A stretch of 64,000 bases of DNA from Symsagittifera roscoffensis (Eukaryota; Xenacoelomorpha; Acoela; Convolutidae), in NCBI RefSeq assembly GCF_963678635.1, contig NC_087066.1, positions 41,875,338 to 41,939,337 on the forward strand, read 5' to 3'. The position numbers and the translations under genes are program-made. Below, piece after piece: positions 12,642 through 21,331 of the stretch. The first letter of the stretch is position 1; every line of letters begins with the position of its first letter. Under the pieces are notes generated by a model. That model ran no database searches, was not told the DNA's origin, and saw nothing but the letters and a program-made list of their open reading frames with translations.

Positions 12642-13700
12642 GGTGTTTTTCCAAAAACCAAAAAGTTTGAGTTTTTATTTCTAAATTTATTTTCTTAATT
12701 AATTTCGGTTGGGTTTGCAACCGAACACAAGTAACAAAGACCTTGGTTACTTGAAGCACAAAAGGTCGGACGGTCTCGGATGGAGGTCAACCCGGGACCA
12801 ATAACACCAGATGAGTATCGAAAGAACTGACTATCAGACTCAATTGAATCGGCAGCGAGCGAGCGCGTACCAAAGTTGGTTTTGTTTCAACCTTGTTGAA
12901 ACCATTATTATATAATGTTTCGTTTCAACTTGTTAGTTCTTGCGCTATTTAATATTGTTTTTGTTTTCAGTGATAAAATGTCTGCTGATGATATTGTTAT
13001 TGAAATGCATTGCGATTTTTGATATACATCTAATTTTATCTGAGTTGCTTTTGCTCCAACGGTCACTATAATTTGCCCTGAAATTTCTGGAAAAGTCGGT
13101 ATTCTCCCCCTAACCGATTTGTCGGGGAAATCGCACAGTTGATGTCGCACAGGATTTTCATGGATGATTATCAGTTATAGCGTTTTACAGCCTTTTTCTT
13201 ATAACTTCAATTAAAAATTGATTATGGAAGGCTGTGAATTGATAATATTTTTTTAATTTAAGATCCATTTCCATCATTTGTTTTTTTTTAATTTGAATTA
13301 AGCTTACTGTTTTTTACTGTCTTTTTAAATTTTGACTGCATTTTTCAATATAGTTTACGTTTTTCGTTTGTCAGGGATAGGCGAAAGTGGGCTGGCGATG
13401 AACGATTTCTTTCAGGTTCGAGTTTTACAGGAAGCTGCATTTTGTTGAGCAAACATGCCCTATCTATAAATAATGAAATAATTTTTCTTGGATTTTATGA
13501 AGGAAAATTAATTGATAATAAGGAAGTTTAGACTGAAGATTAATCGTATAATGGCTGAAACGGATTTTTGTAAAAACAAACAATCAACTATAATAGATCC
13601 AAAAAATTTTTTCGTGGCCTAAACTTCCCTCGATGATCAATTATCTCGACAACAATTTGGTCTACCAAAATTCATCATACACGAGTTTTATCCACAACAG
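12642..13700. other. AT-rich intron sequence, no gene recognised
   Basis: No coding signature or RNA gene is visible. A GC-richer island at 12760-12860 (AGGTCGGACGGTCTCGG...GCAGCGAGCGAGCGCG) stands out in composition but could not be identified. Confidence 0.35.
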
Positions 13701-13895
13701 TTGGCAAGGGTTAGACAAGATGGTTTCATATCCGGGTTGGTTGAGTTCATTTCCGGGTTGGTTGAGTTCACCGGAATAACAATCCATGAAAAACTGCTAA
13801 CCCAGTATTGCAAAATAGGGTTAGCAGTTTTTCATCGATTAATATTACTGGGAATTCAAATCCGATATGAAACCATCCTGTCTAACCCTTGCCAA
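13701..13895. mobile_element. MITE with 32-bp terminal inverted repeats
   Basis: The ends TTGGCAAGGGTTAGACA... and ...TGTCTAACCCTTGCCAA form a terminal inverted repeat of about 32 bp with one internal mismatch. Inside, AAAACTGCTAACCC and GGGTTAGCAGTTTT make a second inverted pair, and a 19-bp unit (TCCGGGTTGGTTGAGTTCA) is tandemly doubled on the left only. No target duplication is obvious at these ends. Further inverted similarity outside them (CCACAACAG) suggests the element may be slightly larger. Confidence 0.65.
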
Positions 13896-14696
13896 AAATT
13901 CATTAGATCCCGCACTAAACTGTTGTGGGTAAAAGACTCTGAACATGAGTCTGGGACCAAGACCGGGGTGATAAGATGTTCATGGATGATTATGTGCTTT
14001 TTCATAGCTATTTCACGGCGATTAATCATCGGAAAACATTGATAAATTAGCGATGATGAAATACTGCCGGTCGAAAGGTTTTGTAGTCCTTTTATCAGCT
14101 ACAGATCAATTTGGTTCATCGCCATTACACAAAAATGTTTCGTTTTTAGGCTTTTAGAATTTTGAAACTTTGTTTGGCTCTTTTCTATTCCCTCACCTCA
14201 CACAAACAGCTTATAGTATATATTGGTGCCAAGAAAAATTTTAACGTTGGTCGGCTCAAAATGCATGTCTTCAAATAATACCAAAGGGGGTGAGGGGTTC
14301 GAATTTGGTTGGTGAGGGGGTCGAATTTTCCTCTATTCATAATTTCTTTCAACCCCTAAAACCGCCCTTTGCTTATACAGTTTTTTGAAATCGTCCTTAG
14401 TTGCAATCATTTTGAAAAAAAAAATCATTAATTTTACAATAATTTTTAATTTTTCGCTCCAAATATTTTGGAGCAGCAAAAAATATACGGCCCTTTTCTC
14501 CTTTCACCCCACATTTCATATTGTTAATTTTCTGAGTTTTAATACTTATTTTTTGGCAGAAATAGTTTGTTCCCCATGCAAAATTTCATTATAAAATGAC
14601 CACGTAGAAATTGCTTTTCAAAACTGCAATTATAATGTGGTGGGAGGGGAGTTGAAGAGAGCCAAATATACTTGAGAAAAGTTCAAATTTACTGAC
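13896..14696. other. Intron sequence downstream of the cadherin exon at 14697, no gene recognised
   Basis: AT-rich sequence without a recognised gene. The pair 'GGGGGTGAGGGGTTCGAATTTGG' and 'GGTGAGGGGGTCGAATTTTCC' near 14285-14330 is a local direct repeat. Confidence 0.35.
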
Positions 14697-14829
14697 CACA
14701 ATGGTCAGTGACATTTCGGGACAGTCCGTGCCAGGAGTGCAGAACCCATCCGACACTTGGAACCTCATCACACAGCTGGAGAACAGTGCGTCAAAGTCAA
14801 ACGCAGTGAGTGCCTTCCAGTGCAACTCC
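14697..14829 (-). CDS. Cadherin-like gene, exon 7 of those visible (end of an EC repeat)
   Basis: Internal exon with acceptor CCTTTTCAG and donor GTCAGT. One leading base completes the codon begun by the exon at 17504-17700, and it ends in phase 0, matching the exon at 2287-2467. The translation has the end pattern of a cadherin repeat: ALTAFDFDALFSSCVMRF, then QVSDGFCTPGTDCPEMSL, then TIV. Three cysteines in this short stretch are unusual for a canonical EC repeat and may form a disulphide. A large inverted repeat starts about 40 bp upstream of the acceptor. Confidence 0.8.
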
Positions 14830-14867
14830 CTGAAAAGGCTCAACAAAGTCGGATCTTTTTAACTATA

Positions 14868-15385
14868 TCCCATGCAAACTGCCGTATGAACAATTTTCAA
14901 GCAAATTTAATCTGTTATCTTACGAGGATGTTGGGAAAGGGGAAAAAAGCCAAAAATTAAATTACTTTTAGGAATGTATAGCAATTTGACCTTGTGGATC
15001 TCTGTAGCTATGTCTCCCCTTTTACAAAAGGGGTGGGGGGATTCGTTACTAGGTTTAAAGTTCTCACATGCTTAACCGTTGATTTATTTCTTCATAGGGG
15101 GATCATTCGTTACTTAGGTACCCGAGGAACGAATATCCCCCGATGAAGAAATAAATCAACGGTTAAGCATATGAGAACTTTAAAAGCCTAGTAACGAATC
15201 CCCCCACCCCTTGTGTAAAAGGGGAGACATAGCTAAAGAGATCAACAAGTTCAAATTGCTACACACTCCTATAAGTAATTTATTTTTTGGCTCTTTTCCA
15301 GTTTCCACCACCATCGTACGATAACAAACTGAAATTGTTTGAAAATTGTTCAAACGGGAGTTTGCATGTTTTAAATATTTGATCA
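14868..15385. repeat. Large imperfect palindrome (arms about 250 bp), foldback element
   Basis: The arm 14868-15115 is the imperfect inverse of 15135-15385. Pairs include ATGCAAACTGCCG with CGGGAGTTTGCAT, GAACAATTTTCAA with TTGAAAATTGTTC, TAGCAATTTGA with TCAAATTGCTA, AGCTATGTCTCCCCTTTTAC with its inverse, and AAATCAACGGTTAAGCAT with its inverse. The centre is near 15120. It lies in the intron just upstream of a cadherin acceptor. No coding potential is seen, and it is likely a foldback-type MITE. Confidence 0.75.
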
Positions 15386-16490
15386 TTCGTTCACACTGAC
15401 ACAATTTATTACAGCTTCAATCAACAAAAGTTATTGTAAACAAGAAAAGCTGGTTACTGTGCAAGTAGCACTGAATGCTCCGACCACAGTCTTTAGAAAT
15501 CTACCTTAAGAAAGTTTTTTTTCTTCAAAAAAATGAAGTTTTTCTGCTTGGTGATAAAAGGATCTGATATAAAAAATAAAAATTGGGGCATATTAGACAG
15601 TCATACTAATATAGGCAAATTGGACAAAAAAATTTGTAGAAAATTGACTAGAAAAACTACAAAAGTTTATAACAATTTTTTTAAAAAACTTTCTGCAAAA
15701 AAATTGTGGAATTTTTTGAATTTTTTGGTTCCGAAGCTAAAAACTCCGCGACTAGTTTTATTTGCTTAAAATTTAGTTTTAAGGTTTTAAATTAGGCCTA
15801 AATTAGGCATTTCAGCTGTTGTAAGCCTGATCCCTTGCTTTATCACCTCAAATTAAGACAAAAATTTCAAACCAGTTTTTCTCGGAATTTCTTAATGTGA
15901 TTCGAATCACGACTGAAAAAGCCTTAATATGATATATCTTTTAAACCAGTGCAATGATTATTTGCGATACCTGATTTTGCGTGGAAAAAAAGAAAAAAAC
16001 GAAAACACACCCGAATACAAAGTTCCTCATCATTTTCAATGGTCGGAACAATAAGCTTTCATAAAAGTATTTTCAGAAAAAAATCAGTAGGAGGAGCTGA
16101 AAACGAGACAATTTTCTATCAAGCATCAGAAGATTACAGCTCTCGAAAACACATACAAAGGTAGAGTTTTTTAAAAAATATGTTGAATCAGCTGCCTGAC
16201 CACTCAATTTTGCCTTGAGGCGGCGCCTAACATTGCAGTATAATTCGGAGCTCGATGAAATTTGCTTAGGTAAAATTGATCTGACGTGAAAATATAATTT
16301 AGGCATATTAGACAGTCATAGTAATATAGTCAAACTGGACATAAAATTTTGTAGAAAAATGACCAAAAAAAGCTTAAAAAAATACATTTTTTTTCAATAA
16401 TTTTGCAGAAAACTGTTGAATTTCTTGAATTTTTTGGTTGCAATTTTATTGCAGTTTTTTCACTTAGTAGTTTGCAAATTTCTTGTAAGA
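15386..16490. repeat. AT-rich region with local direct repeats related to the tRNA-bearing duplication
   Basis: Blocks at 15593-15770 and 16305-16460 share 'CATATTAGACAGTCATA-TAATATAG', 'AATTTGTAGAAAA-TGAC' and 'TGAATTTTTTGGTT'. A shortened third copy begins at 16627. The stretch 15855-16050 is a copy of the dispersed repeat also seen around the MITE at 9040-9453. The open frame at 15533-15769 falls within the repeated block and is not a convincing gene. Confidence 0.5.
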
Positions 16491-16491
16491 A

Positions 16492-16564
16492 GTCTCCGTA
16501 GCGCAGTGGATAGCGCGCTGGACTTCTAATCCAGAGGTCGCGGGTTCGAATCCCGCCGGAGATG
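16492..16564 (+). tRNA. tRNA-Arg (anticodon TCT), copy 1
   Basis: The sequence folds as a complete 73-nt cloverleaf. The acceptor GTCTCCG pairs with CGGAGAT (first pair G-U). The D arm is GCGC...GCGC, the anticodon arm is CTGGA-CTTCTAA-TCCAG with anticodon TCT, and the T arm is GCGGG-TTCGAAT-CCCGC. The discriminator is G and no intron is present. The B box GGTTCGAATCC is perfect. A TTTT Pol III terminator follows about ten bases downstream. It decodes AGA codons. It lies inside a cadherin intron on the opposite strand. Confidence 0.95.
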
Positions 16565-16735
16565 AGCTAGAATCTTTTCATTGCTACTTATTTTTTGCCG
16601 ATTCCAGTCATACCTCATACGCTCGCATATTAGACAGTCATAGTAATATAGAAAACTGTTGAATTTCTTGAATTTTTTTGGTTGCAATTTTATTGCAGTT
16701 TTTTCACTTAGTAGTTTGCAAATTTCTTGTAAGAA

Positions 16736-16808
16736 GTCTCCGTAGCGCAGTGGATAGCGCGCTGGACTTCTAATCCAGAGGTCGCGGGTTCGAATCCCGC
16801 CGGAGATG
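16736..16808 (+). tRNA. tRNA-Arg (anticodon TCT), copy 2
   Basis: This 73-nt copy is identical to the gene 244 bp upstream, including both promoter boxes and the cloverleaf. It is followed by a stronger T6 terminator at about 16817. Both genes share long flanks (GAAAACTGTTGAATTTCTTG... upstream and GCCGATTCCAGTCATACC downstream), so they arose by a recent local tandem duplication rather than by retroposition. Confidence 0.95.
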
Positions 16809-17503
16809 AGCTAGAATTTTTTAATTGCTACTTATTTTTTGCCGATTCCAGTCATACCTCATACGCTCGCATACTTTAGGGGGATGAGCAAATACTTCAA
16901 TGTGGGAAAATTGATTAGGTGATGTCAAACTTGGTCTATCGAAATTGAATGTTCATTATTCTCAAACAAATTGTGAAAAAATTCAAAAAACAATCATAGA
17001 ATGATCATTAATCTCAATGTTGAATTTGAATGTTAATTAATCTCAAACAAATTGTGAAAAATTCAATAAACAACAAAATTTACTGACGACAAAATCAGCA
17101 GATCAGTTATTCGGTATGATGCGTGCTGCCAACTTGACTGCCCGTAGCAAACATTTTTCTTTTATCTTTTGCAAAAAATAATTCCTTAATACTTGTTATC
17201 TGAACATCTGTTCAACAATTTTCTTAAAATTCTTTGTTTCTCCTTTTTTCTTCAAATTAGCTAATTCGGCTAACTCTTTTCTAAGTTCCCACATCTTGTA
17301 AGATTACAACAAAAAATCTCTAAAATTACTCATACGGCATTGTGCATGGAAGAAATGATGTCGTACTCTTTTATAGCAGTTTCAGAAACTTCATTGATGC
17401 CCAGCAAAGGCTTATCTTTGCTTAATAACCACGCATTCAGCCAAAACATCGGAAAAAAACATAAAAAAACAGGAGGTTTTAAAATATTGATCTGTGTACT
17501 GAC
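16809..17503. other. Intron sequence, no gene recognised
   Basis: AT-rich intron sequence. The words 'TTGAATGTTCATTATTCTCAAACAAATTGTGAAAAA' recur in modified form about 90 bp later, a short local duplication near 16950-17070. The open frame at 17340-17543 overlaps the cadherin exon on the other strand and is a shadow. Confidence 0.4.
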
Positions 17504-17700
17504 TGTCCATCTCGGATTTCGAAGAGTCCCGATGTGTCACTGAGGAGAGTAAATGTCAGAATGTCCCCGTCTGGGTCTGAACAGTCAAACATGGGTCCGA
17601 GGTCCACCACGAAGGACCTGATAGCCACCTGCACCTCATCCACAATCAATGAGTCACTTTTCTTGGAACATGTGGGCATGTACAAATTTCCATCAAGTAT
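17504..17700 (-). CDS. Cadherin-like gene, exon 6 of those visible (EC repeat)
   Basis: Internal exon with acceptor ATGTTCAG and donor GTCAGT. It starts in phase 0 and ends two bases into a codon, and the exon at 14697-14829 supplies the third base. An alternative donor four bases further (GTACAC) would break the frame, so phase decides the boundary. The translation has a calcium-binding DCSDPDGDILTFTLL block followed by GLFEIRDGQ, both typical of an EC repeat core. The N-terminal segment has a cysteine (MPTCSKKS). Confidence 0.8.
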
Positions 17701-17732
17701 CTGAACATATCACCGACATATTTTCAAAATTA

Positions 17733-17985
17733 AAGGAGCAGTGGTGAAGTGGTAAGTTCTTCACCTCTTTGTCGAAAGGTCAGTGGTTCCACGCCCGCTA
17801 TCCGTGCTCGTCGCGTGAGGGTCAGGCAAGATTGCTTGCGCACCCAAAAAATAACCAAAAAATTGTATGTATATTTTATTCAAAGGTGCAGCTGCAAGGT
17901 TCTTCCTAACGAGCTGAACAGCTCGTTCGGTTCTTTCCCTCGTTGGTGTAAGCATTCGTACCTTAACAAGAAGTTGTTCAATGGA
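17733..17985 (+). mobile_element. tRNA-derived SINE nearly filling a cadherin intron
   Basis: The head AGCAGTGGTGAAGTGGTAAG resembles a tRNA A box and GTGGTTCCACGCCC resembles a B box 30-35 bp later, the usual spacing of a Pol III promoter. A tRNA-unrelated body follows to about 17985. The host intron (17701-17990) is only 290 bp, so the SINE makes up most of it, ending almost at the donor of the exon at 17991-18157. I see no clear poly-A tail or target duplication. Confidence 0.6.
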
Positions 17986-17990
17986 CTAAC

Positions 17991-18157
17991 CGCAACAGTG
18001 AAAGTGGCCACAGCATCCACAGTGTTCTCAGGCGGGGCCATAGTGTCCATGGCCACTATGGACAGTGTCAGTGTCTCCCCCATGTCACTCAAGGCCAGTG
18101 GCCTTGCCAGTCTAAGTGTGCCGTCCAGGGGGTCTATGCTCACTATGTCGATCAGAC
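17991..18157 (-). CDS. Cadherin-like gene, exon 5 of those visible (EC repeat)
   Basis: Internal exon with acceptor TTCTGCCAG and donor GTTAGT. The first two bases complete a glycine codon from the exon at 18386-18627, and it ends in phase 0. The translation begins LIDIVSIDPLDGTLRLARPL, the conserved strand pattern preceding the end of an EC repeat, then TLTLSIVAMDTMAPP and VATFTVA. Intron 17701-17990 on its 3' side holds a SINE. Confidence 0.85.
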
Positions 18158-18385
18158 CTGGCAGAAAAGAAAGAGTCAATTTCATCTTTGATGCATTAAA
18201 CAAATGTTCCTGTCTCAAAATTGCTTTTTGTCAAAATGAAGAAAAAAGCTTTAATTTAGTTTTTCAGCATACTTTTTCAGTATATTTGGACATAATGAAC
18301 TAAATAAAGTCTTACAATAAAAAGTTCATAAGTGGGGGGGGGGGGGGGAGAAAAATATCCAAAAATTAGTGAGAACATGACTAAC

Positions 18386-18627
18386 CACTGCCTACAATTT
18401 TGAATACCACTCTCTCCGGACTGTTCACACTTCCATCATTGTCCACATCCACAGCAGACACTGGGGGAATCACAGGCAACACACTCCCCACCCTGTCCAG
18501 TGACGTCACACTGGTGACGTAGGAGGGAGAGGAGAGGACAGGGGGGTTGTCGTTGGTGTTGCTGATGAAGATGGTCAAGGAGAAAGAAGAATCACACAAG
18601 GTGATTGTGTCATCGCGGTCACATACT
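18386..18627 (-). CDS. Cadherin-like gene, exon 4 of those visible (EC linker with NTNDNPP)
   Basis: Internal exon spanning a boundary between two EC repeats. It contains SLTIFISNTNDNPPVL, the classic cadherin D-x-N-D-N-x-P-type calcium-binding linker, followed by the start of the next repeat (VSAVDVDNDGSVNSPERVVF). The donor is GTTAGT. The acceptor is chosen at TTTTAAAG because a single leading base is needed to complete the codon left by the exon at 19606-19783; the AG two bases on would create an immediate stop. The polypyrimidine tract is weak. Confidence 0.85.
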
Positions 18628-18784
18628 CTTTAAAATAGAATAGAGTATATGCAACATAAAGAGCCGTTTTGAACAAAAACGGACAATTACAAGTAAAAAA
18701 ATGACGTAGCCACCCTTGAAATGCCCGAAATTGTAATGAACGCGGCGCAATTTACCTAATGAAATGAGCTTTTAAAAAATATCT
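18628..18784. other. Cadherin intron, first part
   Basis: Short AT-rich intron sequence up to the target duplication of the hAT-type MITE. Nothing else is recognised. Confidence 0.4.
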
Positions 18785-18792
18785 ATTGTGGT

Positions 18793-18996
18793 CAGGGGCG
18801 GATCTAGGATTTTATCGAGGGGGGGGGGGGGGGCGGATTTTCAAAAAATTTTGACGACCTTTTTTTTAGGTCGGCCAAAAATGGATTTCTTAAAAAGTAT
18901 CAAAGGGGGGACCCTTTGGGTCGGCAGGGGGTCGAATCCCTGAGAGGGGCGTCCGCCCCCCCCCTAAATCCGCCCCCCCCCCTAAATATGACCCTG
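18793..18996. mobile_element. hAT-type MITE, 204 bp, perfect 8-bp target duplication
   Basis: The element begins CAGGGGCGGATCTAGG and ends CCTAAATATGACCCTG. It is flanked on both sides by ATTGTGGT (18785-18792 and 18997-19004), a perfect 8-bp target duplication. G- and C-homopolymer runs follow the ends. It is related to the 414-bp element at 9040-9453 and has no coding capacity. It lies in the 978-bp cadherin intron. Confidence 0.85.
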
Positions 18997-19019
18997 ATTG
19001 TGGTGTTTATTTTTTTTCA

Positions 19020-19605
19020 TTGCACTATCACGTTAGTATCTAAGGGTTTCTCGAGGGGGAGGGCGGATTTTCAAAAAAAAAAATCTAAAATTTTAGCATT
19101 TTTTTTAGATCAATTAAAATTGATTTTCAGAGCTTTCCTGAGAAAAATACACTGTGAAAACGCAGTGTATTTTTCCTGAGAAAAATACACTGTGAAAACG
19201 CTAATTGGCCCAAATTTTTTGCGTCGCAGGAAAGTTTTTAAGAAAATAAGCCAAAAACGCCATAATTGGTTTTTGAAGGTTTTGGTTGCGCTCCACGGTC
19301 AAATAAAAAGTGAATTGACACCGAAGGAACCTTTAAAAAAATCAAGCTTGCTCGATTTTGCGTTAGAAAATTTCAAGTTTGCTCGATGGGTTCGAATTCC
19401 CGAGGGTAAAAGGGTGTCGTCTACCTATCCCTCTGAAACCGCCATCATTCGAAATGGTTTCAGTTTTTTTTTGAAATTTTTGTCGGTAATTTGAGTACCG
19501 CCGTTTAAATTAGGCTGTAGTTAAAATATCAATTTTACTCTTCTATGCTTTAAAGAAAATACTGGGGATTTTGATGATTTCTCTTGAACCACGAGCAAGA
19601 ATTAC
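19020..19605. repeat. Degenerate MITE-like sequence with an inverted and direct repeat core
   Basis: A second fragment with 'CTCGAGGGGGAGGGCGGATTTTCAAAAA', like the interior of the hAT-type MITEs, begins at 19048. At 19136-19201 the unit TTTCCTGAGAAAAATACAC-TGTGAAAACG is doubled and contains AAAAATACACTG with its inverse. The frames through here are not convincing genes. Confidence 0.45.
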
Positions 19606-19783
19606 TTGAAGTTGAATGGTCCATAGCTGGTGACTGTTTCGAAGTCGAGAGCTATGTTAGAGTAGACATATCCACTGGAAGTGACAGCGAAGTCGGGGGT
19701 CACAGAGGTCATGGAGAACACCAGATCGCCCTCAGTGTCATGTATGTCGGGGTCACTCGCACGAAGGGTGAAGATGAAGGAAC
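19606..19783 (-). CDS. Cadherin-like gene, exon 3 of those visible (EC repeat)
   Basis: Internal exon with acceptor TATTAACAG and donor GTAATT. The first two bases complete the glycine codon started in the exon at 37119-37308, 17.3 kb away, and the last two bases leave the codon open for 18386-18627. The translation has FIFTLRASDPD, then LVFSMTSV and NIALDFETVTSYG, the core pattern of an EC repeat. The large intron on its 5' side contains the complete LTR retrotransposon. Without it, the intron would be about 545 bp. Confidence 0.85.
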
Positions 19784-19973
19784 CTGTTAATAGTTAGCAA
19801 AAAAAATAAGGGCGTGAAACTTTTTTAAAAAGCTAATATTTAACATTCTGAACAGCGTCAGCGCGCCTAAAAATGCAGTTAGTTAGTCAAAAACTTCCTA
19901 CTAAAAACCTAAAATATCTCGTTTCTATAAAGTTGCTTTTTGTTCAAAAATTTGCTTGCAGCGCTGATTTTTT

Positions 19974-19978
19974 CACCA
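19974..19978. repeat. Target-site duplication (CACCA), left copy
   Basis: CACCA lies immediately before the TG of the 5' LTR and is repeated immediately after the CA of the 3' LTR at 36764-36768. Five-base duplications are usual for Ty3/gypsy integrases. Confidence 0.9.
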
Positions 19979-20087
19979 TGTAGAATATGTAATTCTATGA
20001 TCTCATATAGCCGGAAAACGCAGATAGATACTTGAATTGATATCCGGATTATTAGTTATAAGTTACAGGCATGATGATATATACGTA

Positions 20088-20729
20088 TCAATTAGGGGTT
20101 TTAAAAAAAGCGGTATTTGGCCCGAAGTGAGAAATCGAAACCAGGGACAGGACTTCGCCAATGTCCCTGGCCAGTTCATTTTGCTCGGCCGGAAGTTTTC
20201 CCCCATAATCTCTCAATTGATTTGCGAGCCACAACGCCTCCGTTGAATTCATCGGTACGGTCATCTCGCACTCTACTCCATACTTGAAGTAGACGATAGT
20301 GATGTCAGAGATGTGGCGGTGTGTGCCGAGGTATGCGGCCACTTTCATTAGCTTTATTCGCAAGGGGAGTTCTGTGGGCTGGTTCCTGCCCCAAAAGAAG
20401 GGGGTAGCGTTCTCCCCCTCCTCAAACTGAAGGGCCCAGACGAAATGAGATTGGGTGGCCATGTGTTTTACGGGAAATTCGGCTCTAAATAGGACAAAAT
20501 GGGACTTTTTATGAGTTAAATGAAAAGTTTGGCTAAAAGAACAGGTTACAAAATATTCAAAACAAATTATTGAAAGTTTATACCAAAAATTACTCACGTT
20601 TAAAAGTAACTTGAATGTAGTAGATATGAAATAGGAATGATGCGCACAGCCCAAAATCGAACGTCCTATAATCCAGCAAATATTTGCAGTAAATATTTGT
20701 CGGAGACGAACGAATCGAAGCATGTGCAT
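20088..20729 (-). CDS. LTR antisense ORF 3 (5' LTR copy), unknown conserved domain, probable 115-nt intron
   Basis: The antisense open frame from an ATG at 20729 ends at 20088. Within it, AAAC|GTGAGTAA at 20598/20597 is a near-perfect donor. TTTAGAG ending at 20483 can serve as acceptor, removing 115 nt. After splicing, the frame upstream of the donor (open from at least 20898) continues into the same C-terminal part. That part includes SHFVWALQFEEGENATPFFW, a YFKYGVECEM block and an LANQLRDYGGKLPAEQNELA block. I do not recognise the domain. The segment removed is hydrophobic and AT-rich, as expected of an intron. It lies directly downstream of the OTU-like frame and may be part of the same transcript. 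Confidence 0.55.
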   Translation of the reverse strand: MHMLRFVRLRQIFTANICWIIGRSILGCAHHSYFISTTFKLLLNVSNFWYKLSIICFEYFVTCSFSQTFHLTHKKSHFVLFRAEFPVKHMATQSHFVWALQFEEGENATPFFWGRNQPTELPLRIKLMKVAAYLGTHRHISDITIVYFKYGVECEMTVPMNSTEALWLANQLRDYGGKLPAEQNELARDIGEVLSLVSISHFGPNTAFFKTPN

Positions 20730-20830
20730 AATAGGGACCCAAAATGGTCGAAATTAAATACCAAGATGAGAATGATGAAGATATTTGAAATAATAAGAAA
20801 AGTTCAAGTAAAAAGGGATTTTGAATAAAA

Positions 20831-21331
20831 CTATGTAGGTTTTGGATGCATTCCGGTAATAATTGCGACATGCCCTTCCCCTTTGTGGGGCCCCTCATGT
20901 TGCTGCCAATACTGGAGGTAAATAGCTTCCGATCCGTTTTGACCGTGTTTATTCCCCGCGACGTAATTCCATTTCGGGGGACTTAGGTCGGTCCGGTACT
21001 CGTATATATGTACCCCGAGCATTTCGGCGAGCAGGTGCATGTCGGAATCAATGACCCCACGTGATAGTAACGTCGCATTGGGATCGTGAAAAGGATAATA
21101 GAACGAATCCAAACGTCCTCGTTCACGCAATTGCTGATCCTCTAAGGTCCGTTGCAAGCGGTACGACTGTACTTTTCTCCCGGTAATAAGGTAATGTAGG
21201 CAATCCAATAAACAAGAAGAAAGAGTGCAAGCGCCTTCGATCGTAATGGGTTCGTGCGTGTTGACGTTGGCACTATCGCAGTCTTGGGTGGCGATAGGTT
21301 TTTCCCGGCAACGAAGACAGGGACACGAGGT
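20831..21331 (-). CDS. LTR antisense ORF 2 (5' LTR copy), OTU cysteine-protease-like domain
   Basis: This 166-residue open frame is -1 relative to the HHCC ORF that overlaps its start. Near the N-terminus it has a cysteine cluster C-P-C-L-R-C. Then comes EGACTLSSCLLDCLHYL, which matches the position and pattern of the OTU catalytic block D-G-x-C-L-F-R, with Glu in place of Asp and the candidate nucleophile at Cys35. A VIDSDMHLLAEMLGVHIYEY block matches the OTU helix and strand preceding the active-site loop. The end GEGHVAIITG has His at about 154 where the catalytic His is expected. OTU proteins are deubiquitinases or related cysteine proteases. There is no obvious own ATG at the start, so it is likely joined to the HHCC frame by frameshift or splicing. 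Confidence 0.65.
   Translation of the reverse strand, partial: TSCPCLRCREKPIATQDCDSANVNTHEPITIEGACTLSSCLLDCLHYLITGRKVQSYRLQRTLEDQQLRERGRLDSFYYPFHDPNATLLSRGVIDSDMHLLAEMLGVHIYEYRTDLSPPKWNYVAGNKHGQNGSEAIYLQYWQQHEGPHKGEGHVAIITGMHPKPT

Noticed and set aside
12760-12860. GC-rich island as a tRNA or SINE
   Set aside because: No A box/B box pair with correct spacing and no cloverleaf could be drawn.
13701-15385. Palindromes as structured RNA genes or riboswitches
   Set aside because: Length, terminal repeats and related features fit MITE/foldback elements; no conserved RNA motif is visible.
15533-15769. Plus-strand 78-residue Lys-rich frame
   Set aside because: It lies within a locally repeated AT-rich block, and related copies at 16305 do not keep the frame.
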